Positions 59,649-64,000 of a DNA stretch of 64,000 nt are shown here, piece by piece; the stretch's first letter is position 1; each line of letters starts with the position of its first letter. Under the pieces are notes generated by a model. That model did not search any database. It was not told the DNA's origin and was given only the letters and a program-made list of their open reading frames with translations. The stretch is from Burkholderia plantarii (GTDB lineage Bacteria; Pseudomonadota; Gammaproteobacteria; Burkholderiales; Burkholderiaceae), in contig NZ_CP007214.1 in assembly GCF_001411805.1 (NCBI RefSeq), positions 62,001 through 126,000 on the forward strand. The letters run 5' to 3'. The translations under genes were made by a program, and so were the position numbers.

Positions 59649-60416
59649 ATGCTACTGAATCCGTCGCCCCGCATCCTGTGGTTGCTGCCCCTGTCGATCC
59701 TGTTCGGCGGCACCGCCTCGGCGCAAAGCTGCATCTCGACGCAATACGGTTCACTCGCACAAGGCAGCTACACGATCCAGAACGACGAATGGGGCCTGGC
59801 CAATGACCCCGGCGGTTGGCAGCAGGCCTGCACCGGCAGCGCCGCGAGCAACAGTTGGTCGTCCACCTGGTGGTGGGCCACCGGCAGCGGCGGGATCAAG
59901 TCCTACCCGAGCATTTACCGCGGCTGGCAGATGGGGGCCTGGTCGCCCGACACTGGCGGCTTCCCGGTCCAAGTGTCAGCCCAGGCGCCCCTACCCACCC
60001 ATGTCAGCTACAGCATGAGCGGAAACAACCAGTATGACGCCGCCTACGACCTGTTCTTCTCGCCCTCGAACAACCCCGGCTCGCCCTCGGGCGAGATGAT
60101 GGTCTGGCTTGCTTACTCGGGCAACCAGCCGGCCGGCAACCGGGTGGCGTCAGGCGTGACGCTAGGCGGCATAGACGGCACCTGGGACGTCTACCAGGGC
60201 AGCAACGGCTGGCCGGTATGGAGCTTCGTGCGCACCGCGCAGACCACCGACTTCAGCGGCAACCTCCAGCCCTTTGTCTATTACCTCGCCTATACCAAGG
60301 GCTGGCTTAACCCAAACTGGTACACGCTGAACACCCAGTTCGGCGTCGAGGTGATCCAGAGCAACGGCGCAAACGGCTCCGTGAACGTCAGCAGTTTCAG
60401 TGCCTCGGCACGCTAG
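59649..60416 (+). CDS. Secreted GH12 family glucanase / xyloglucanase
   Basis: 255 aa, ATG 59649 with GGAG 9 nt upstream. Signal peptide MLLNPSPRILWLLPLSILFGG, cleaved after ASA (25). The mature domain has YTIQNDEWGL, a Trp-rich segment (SSTWWWATG), the nucleophile strand GEMMVWL (Glu149) and the acid/base in FGVEVIQS (Glu234), the GH12 layout. Such enzymes hydrolyse beta-1,4-glucan or xyloglucan outside the cell, which suggests a plant- or fungus-associated lifestyle. Ends without further domains. Confidence 0.88.
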   Translation: MLLNPSPRILWLLPLSILFGGTASAQSCISTQYGSLAQGSYTIQNDEWGLANDPGGWQQACTGSAASNSWSSTWWWATGSGGIKSYPSIYRGWQMGAWSPDTGGFPVQVSAQAPLPTHVSYSMSGNNQYDAAYDLFFSPSNNPGSPSGEMMVWLAYSGNQPAGNRVASGVTLGGIDGTWDVYQGSNGWPVWSFVRTAQTTDFSGNLQPFVYYLAYTKGWLNPNWYTLNTQFGVEVIQSNGANGSVNVSSFSASAR

Positions 60417-60439
60417 TCGATGCACCGGCGCGCGGCCGG

Positions 60440-60680
60440 CAGCGTGCGCGAAGTGTCATCGGCTCGGCCAGGAAGTCGGCGCGGTGGCCGCCGACACCGG
60501 GCCGCCAGGATGACGACATCCGCACTGACTTTGGCCGCAGCGCCTGCCGTCAGCCCAAACGCCGAGATGGCCGTCCTCAAGCGTGCCGCCTGCTCATCGA
60601 GCGAGGCAGCGGCCGCGGAGGACTGCTCTACCAGCGCGGCATTCTGCTGGGTGACCTCGTCCAGTATTGTCAGGTTGTTC
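60440..60680 (-). pseudogene. Methyl-accepting chemotaxis protein, 3' fragment
   Basis: The minus strand encodes LDEVTQQNAALVEQSSAAAASLDEQAARLRTAISAF, the end of an MCP signalling domain. The upstream part is missing at about 60,680, where the short repeat also found at 52271 begins. The natural C-terminus is followed by read-through into the GH12 3' end. Confidence 0.85.
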
Positions 60681-60750
60681 GGATGACGGGAGAACCGAGA
60701 CAGTGGGAGCCGGTTATCGATCGATTTACGCCGCCAAGCGGGCGCAGGAC
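60675..60750. repeat. Second copy of the 52.3-kb short repeat
   Basis: TTCGGATGACG ... CAGTGGGAGCCGGTTATCGATCGATTTA matches 52271-52345 in the same orientation. Both copies lie next to truncated genes, so this could be an IS end or a recombination scar. Confidence 0.6.
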
Positions 60751-60787
60751 AACGGAACCTTTCTCAGTCGTCACCTCTCCGCACCTG

Positions 60788-61693
60788 CTAATCGTCCCCC
60801 TTAATGCTCGAGCCGATAAGCTCCCGTAACCATTGATGCGAAAGGTCGCGATGTGACCGCTCGTGCCACAGCATTACCATTTCGTACCCGGGAACCTCGA
60901 CCGGTGGCGCGATCGATCGCAATCTGGATTCGCCGTTGAGCAATCGCGATGGGAGCATCGCAACCAAGTCCGTACGCGACAACACGTCTTGTACGAAGGT
61001 GAAATGTGGCACTGAAAGTACAACTCGCCTCTTCAAACCAAGCTGTGCCAAAGTCATATCAGTGATGCCGACAAATCCCCCTCCATCCGGTGACACGATT
61101 ACATGATCCAGTTTGCAAAACTGCGACACGGTAATTCTCCGCTTGAGACGCGGATGATCAGGCCGTCCGACCAAGACATACTTTTCCTGAAACAAGGTCT
61201 TCCGGCGTAACCCCTCAGGCGCTTCGTCCGCAGTATGGAATGCCAGGTCAACTTCACCTATTTCGCACTGTCTGGCGATGAGACGCGACGCTATCTGCGT
61301 AACGCTAATGCGGGTATTCGGCGCAAATTTACGCAGCCTTGGAAGCATGGGTAGGAGTACTGTAGTTTCACTATAATCCGTCGCTGCAATCTTCCAAGTT
61401 AGGGCTGCGGTGTACGGGTCAAACGGCTGTAACGGTGACATGACTTCGTTCAAGGCCGCCAAGGCCATGGAAAGCGACTCCCGCAGCGAGTCGGCCCTCG
61501 CCGTTGGTCGCATACCGCGGGGTCCGGGCAAAAGCAGAGGATCCTTGAAGACTCTTCTAAGCTTCGATAGGTGGACGCTGACAGACGGCTGAGACAGATT
61601 GAGACGCTCGGCCGCCCGGCTCACGTTGTGCTCCTCAAGCAATACATTGAGCGTGCGCAAAAGGTTCAGGTCGAGGCTACGCAAATTATCCAT
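60788..61693 (-). CDS. LysR-family transcriptional regulator
   Basis: 301 aa. Helix-turn-helix SLDLNLLRTLNVLLEEHNVSRAAERLNLSQPSVSVHLSKLRRVFKDPLL, then a NodD/PnbR-like effector domain (TWKIAATDYSETTVLLPML, EVDLAFHTADEAPEGLRRKTLFQEKYVLVGR). Divergent from the quinone reductase, with a 164-bp gap holding an inverted repeat. Likely activator or repressor of the two oxidoreductases in response to an aromatic or electrophilic compound. Confidence 0.92.
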   Translation of the reverse strand: MDNLRSLDLNLLRTLNVLLEEHNVSRAAERLNLSQPSVSVHLSKLRRVFKDPLLLPGPRGMRPTARADSLRESLSMALAALNEVMSPLQPFDPYTAALTWKIAATDYSETTVLLPMLPRLRKFAPNTRISVTQIASRLIARQCEIGEVDLAFHTADEAPEGLRRKTLFQEKYVLVGRPDHPRLKRRITVSQFCKLDHVIVSPDGGGFVGITDMTLAQLGLKRRVVLSVPHFTFVQDVLSRTDLVAMLPSRLLNGESRLRSIAPPVEVPGYEMVMLWHERSHRDLSHQWLRELIGSSIKGDD

Positions 61694-61701
61694 GGCAATA
61701 C

Positions 61702-61735
61702 CAGGTATCTATGAAATTCATTTCCAATATACCTG
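61702..61735. promoter_or_regulatory. Inverted repeat in the LysR / quinone reductase intergenic region
   Basis: CAGGTAT (61702-61708) and ATACCTG (61729-61735) with a 20-nt spacer. Position just upstream of the LysR start fits an autoregulatory and activation site. Confidence 0.6.
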
Positions 61736-61857
61736 ATCACCATTTACGCTGCGTGCGTCACCATCAACGAGATGAACGGTGAAAATCCTCAGGGCCGTCT
61801 AGCTCTGAGGAGAACGGTCGAAAGCCGCCTCCTCCCTTCATTATTCAGGATCACCAC

Positions 61858-62700
61858 ATGAGCAACGTTCTTATCGTCCACGCCCATCCAGAGGCCCAGT
61901 CACTGACCGGCTCTTTGAAGAACCTCGCGGTCGAGACGCTGACCGCGCAGGGCCATCAGGTTCAAGTATCCGACCTCTACGCCATGCACTGGAAGGCCGT
62001 CGCCGATGCAGCCGACTTTCCGCAGCGTAAGAACGCCGATCGGCTACGCTATGCATCGGAATCGGGCAACGCCTTCGCCACGGGCACCCAACCCGCCGAT
62101 ATCGTGGCCGAGCAGCAAAAGCTGCTGTGGGCCGATGCGGTCATCCTCACCTTCCCGTTGTGGTGGTTCAGCGCACCGGCGATCCTGAAGGGTTGGGTCG
62201 AGCGCGTCTACGCGCATGGTTTCGCTTACGGTGTCGGCCTGCATGGTGGTGAACGCTGGGGCGATCGGTATGGTGAAGGAACGCTAGCCGGTCGCCGGGC
62301 AATGGTTGTCGTCAGCATCGGCGGCCGCGAGCCGCACTATAGCGAGCGCGGCGTCAATGGGCGACTCGACGAAATCTTGTGGCCCATCCAGCATGGACAA
62401 CTCTTCTACCCAGGCATGGATGTTATGCCGCCCTTCCCCATCTTCCAGAGCGACCGCCTGTCTGAAGAGCGCTGGGTAGAAGTCGCGGCTGCCTTCAAGG
62501 TCCGGATGGAGAATCTCTTCACCGACACGCCAGTCCCGTATCGCACTCAGAATGGCGGACACTATGATGGACAGCAGGTGCTCAAGCCCGGTCTCGGTTC
62601 CGGAGAAACCGGCCTCCGCATCCACCTGGCGCAACATGGCGATCCTGTCGAGAAGCTGGGCTCAGCCGAATCACAGTCCGCGGCACTTGCCCGCTCCTGA
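61858..62700 (+). CDS. NAD(P)H quinone oxidoreductase (flavodoxin-like, MdaB/NQO type)
   Basis: 280 aa. VLIVHAHPEAQSLTGSLKNLAVETL is the FMN/FAD phosphate loop of the flavodoxin_2 family; LTFPLWWFSAPAILKGWVERVYAHGFAYG is the flavin-ring loop; VVVSIGG follows. Two-electron quinone reduction. The C-terminal 40 residues are longer than in the minimal family. Followed 16 bp later by the alcohol dehydrogenase, so one transcript. Confidence 0.9.
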   Translation: MSNVLIVHAHPEAQSLTGSLKNLAVETLTAQGHQVQVSDLYAMHWKAVADAADFPQRKNADRLRYASESGNAFATGTQPADIVAEQQKLLWADAVILTFPLWWFSAPAILKGWVERVYAHGFAYGVGLHGGERWGDRYGEGTLAGRRAMVVVSIGGREPHYSERGVNGRLDEILWPIQHGQLFYPGMDVMPPFPIFQSDRLSEERWVEVAAAFKVRMENLFTDTPVPYRTQNGGHYDGQQVLKPGLGSGETGLRIHLAQHGDPVEKLGSAESQSAALARS

Positions 62701-62716
62701 TCAGGATTGCCAAATT

Positions 62717-63724
62717 ATGCGCGCGTTCCGCTCCAATGGTCAGGTCGGCCTCGAAGCCCTCACGATGGTCGACTTGCCCGATCCGGGTATACCGGGCCCG
62801 GGAGAAATCCGGGTCCACCTGCATGCGACCTCGCTCAATTATCACGATCTGGGCGTCGTGATGGGGCGCCTTCCAGCCGCTCCGGGACGCATCCCCATGG
62901 CGGACGGAGCAGGCGTGGTCGAGGCGGTCGGGCCGGACGTAGAGGCTTTCTCGGTCGGCGACCATGTCGTGTCGACCTTCTTTCCGACGTGGCTTGATGG
63001 CGAGCCGCAGATCGCCGATTTCGCGACGACCCCGGGCGACGGTGTCGACGGTTACGCACGCGAAGTGGTTGTGGCGCCAGTACACGCCTTCACACACGCA
63101 CCGAAGGGTTACACCCATGCCGAAGCAGCAACGCTGACGACGGCAGGGCTAACGGCTTGGCGCGCTCTCGTCGTCGATGGTGGATTGAAGGCCGGTGCAA
63201 CTGTGCTGGTGCTGGGCACGGGCGGGGTGTCGATCTTCGCGCTTCAATTCGCCAAAGCGATGGGGGCGTCGGTGATCGTGACATCTTCATCCGACGACAA
63301 GCTGGAACGTGCCCGCGCGCTCGGCGCCGATCACACCGTCAATTATCGCGAGATCCCAGAATGGGGCAGGCATGTCCGCGATATTACCGGCGGACGCGGC
63401 GTCGACCATGTCGTCGAGGTCGGGGGACCCGGCACACTGGCCCAGTCAATCCAGGCTGGGCGGGTCGGCGGGCATCTGGCGCTGATCGGCGTTCTCACTG
63501 GACGCGGCGGCGATGTGCCCACGGGTTTGCTGATGGCGCGCCAACAGCGACTCCAGGGCGTCGTGGTCGGTAACCGCCAGCATCAACTCGAAATGGTACG
63601 GGCGCTCGTCATCGTCGGCGTCAGGCCCATCATCGACCACGCCTTCACGTTCCCCAAACTGGCCGACGCCTTCCGTCTGCAGCAAACAGCCAGCCACTTC
63701 GGCAAGATCGTCGTGGAATATTGA
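62717..63724 (+). CDS. Zinc-independent medium-chain alcohol dehydrogenase / quinone oxidoreductase
   Basis: 335 aa MDR protein. MRAFRSNGQVGLEALTMVDLPDPGIPGPGEIRVHLHATSLNYHDL, then DGAGVVEAVGPDVEAFSVGDHVV. Rossmann motif VLVLGTGGVSIFALQFAKAMG; no zinc-ligand Cys or His at the usual places. It probably reduces quinones or enones with NAD(P)H. Second gene after the quinone reductase. Confidence 0.9.
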   Translation: MRAFRSNGQVGLEALTMVDLPDPGIPGPGEIRVHLHATSLNYHDLGVVMGRLPAAPGRIPMADGAGVVEAVGPDVEAFSVGDHVVSTFFPTWLDGEPQIADFATTPGDGVDGYAREVVVAPVHAFTHAPKGYTHAEAATLTTAGLTAWRALVVDGGLKAGATVLVLGTGGVSIFALQFAKAMGASVIVTSSSDDKLERARALGADHTVNYREIPEWGRHVRDITGGRGVDHVVEVGGPGTLAQSIQAGRVGGHLALIGVLTGRGGDVPTGLLMARQQRLQGVVVGNRQHQLEMVRALVIVGVRPIIDHAFTFPKLADAFRLQQTASHFGKIVVEY

Positions 63725-63893
63725 AAGGGACGATGGGGCGCCTCCATCAACTCTACCTCGGCGGAGCCGTCTTGTTACGGGTTTATCCTGTCGAGACGGC
63801 GTAGTGTTTGAGGTCTTCGTGAGGAGCCGACGTCCCCCCGCCCTTGAGTAGCACGACGCTTTAGAGTCCAATCACGTAGTCAGGAGATTGGGC

Positions 63894-64000
63894 ATGAAGA
63901 AGCGATTCACCGAAGAGCAGATCATTGGTTTCCTGCGCGAGGCGGAGGCCGGCTTGCCGATCAAGGAGCTTTATCGGCAGCATGGCTTTTCCGAAGCAAG
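63894..64000 (+). CDS. IS3-family transposase orfA, cut by window edge
   Basis: MKKRFTEEQIIGFLREAEAG followed by LPIKELYRQHGFSEAS: the helix-turn-helix start of an IS3-family (IS407-like) OrfA. AGGAG lies 11 nt upstream. The IS left end should be between about 63730 and 63880, but I could not fix it. Confidence 0.88.
   Translation, partial: MKKRFTEEQIIGFLREAEAGLPIKELYRQHGFSEA

Overview
The window looks like part of a large conjugative plasmid (or an integrated conjugative element) from a Burkholderia-type betaproteobacterium. The evidence is high GC, Burkholderia-style families (DUF3717, DUF1173, an imuA-imuB-dnaE2 mutagenesis cassette, ISNCY and IS110 elements), and an R388-like trwA-trwB-trwC order of mobilisation genes. 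No replication or chromosomal housekeeping genes are visible. Species is an inference.

Layout. 1-3215 (minus): TrwC/TraI-type MobF relaxase (cut by the window edge), TrwB/TraD-type coupling ATPase and a TrwA-like accessory protein. 3392-3732: a candidate oriT with repeated accessory-protein sites, two hairpins and an F-like nic sequence on the + strand. About 3644-17220: a leading region, expected to enter the recipient first. It holds a DnaA-box hairpin, four tandem 181-bp repeats, a tRNA-Arg(TCT) with encoded CCA, and about fifteen small or medium genes almost all on the minus strand: a ParB-like protein, an orphan adenine methyltransferase, a DUF932 protein, a protein ending in a beta-clamp motif, and many unknowns. 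Four large imperfect palindromes in this region share a TTGYGN-N16-TAYGSK core. With the gene orientation they fit single-stranded (Frpo-like) promoters that would let the incoming strand be transcribed at once.

17.7-29.2 kb is accessory DNA: a duplicated pair of small genes (complete and truncated copies), a small secreted Cys-rich protein, a probable ADP-ribosyltransferase effector, an ISNCY element, a DUF1173 protein, an integrase remnant, and an orphan protein with Cas8f-like and Cas5f (Csy2)-like parts next to a 120-aa partner. 29.9-35.5 kb is one giant gene (1848 aa): sacsin/HSP90-like ATPase plus C-terminal DUF3883 nuclease-like domain, a strong candidate for a defence protein. 36.2-42.1 kb holds a SRAP gene beheaded by an IS110-family element, then a redox cluster (DsbA/FrnE-like, SDR, NmrA-like, azoreductase) divergent from an HxlR regulator with a visible operator. 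42.7-48.0 kb is the LexA-boxed imuA-imuB-dnaE2 cassette.

48.3-51.8 kb is lower-GC DNA with a beta-trefoil protein and unknown genes. 52.4-53 kb has IS6 and integrase debris. 52.9-58.7 kb is a minus-strand, mostly translationally coupled operon-like set with a large tyrosine recombinase and a zinc-ribbon XRE regulator with two operator palindromes. 59-64 kb has an IS110 fragment, a secreted GH12 glucanase, a chemotaxis-receptor fragment, a LysR regulator divergent from a quinone reductase and a zinc-independent alcohol dehydrogenase, and the start of an IS3-family orfA. All family calls are from reading motifs by eye; no searches were run.
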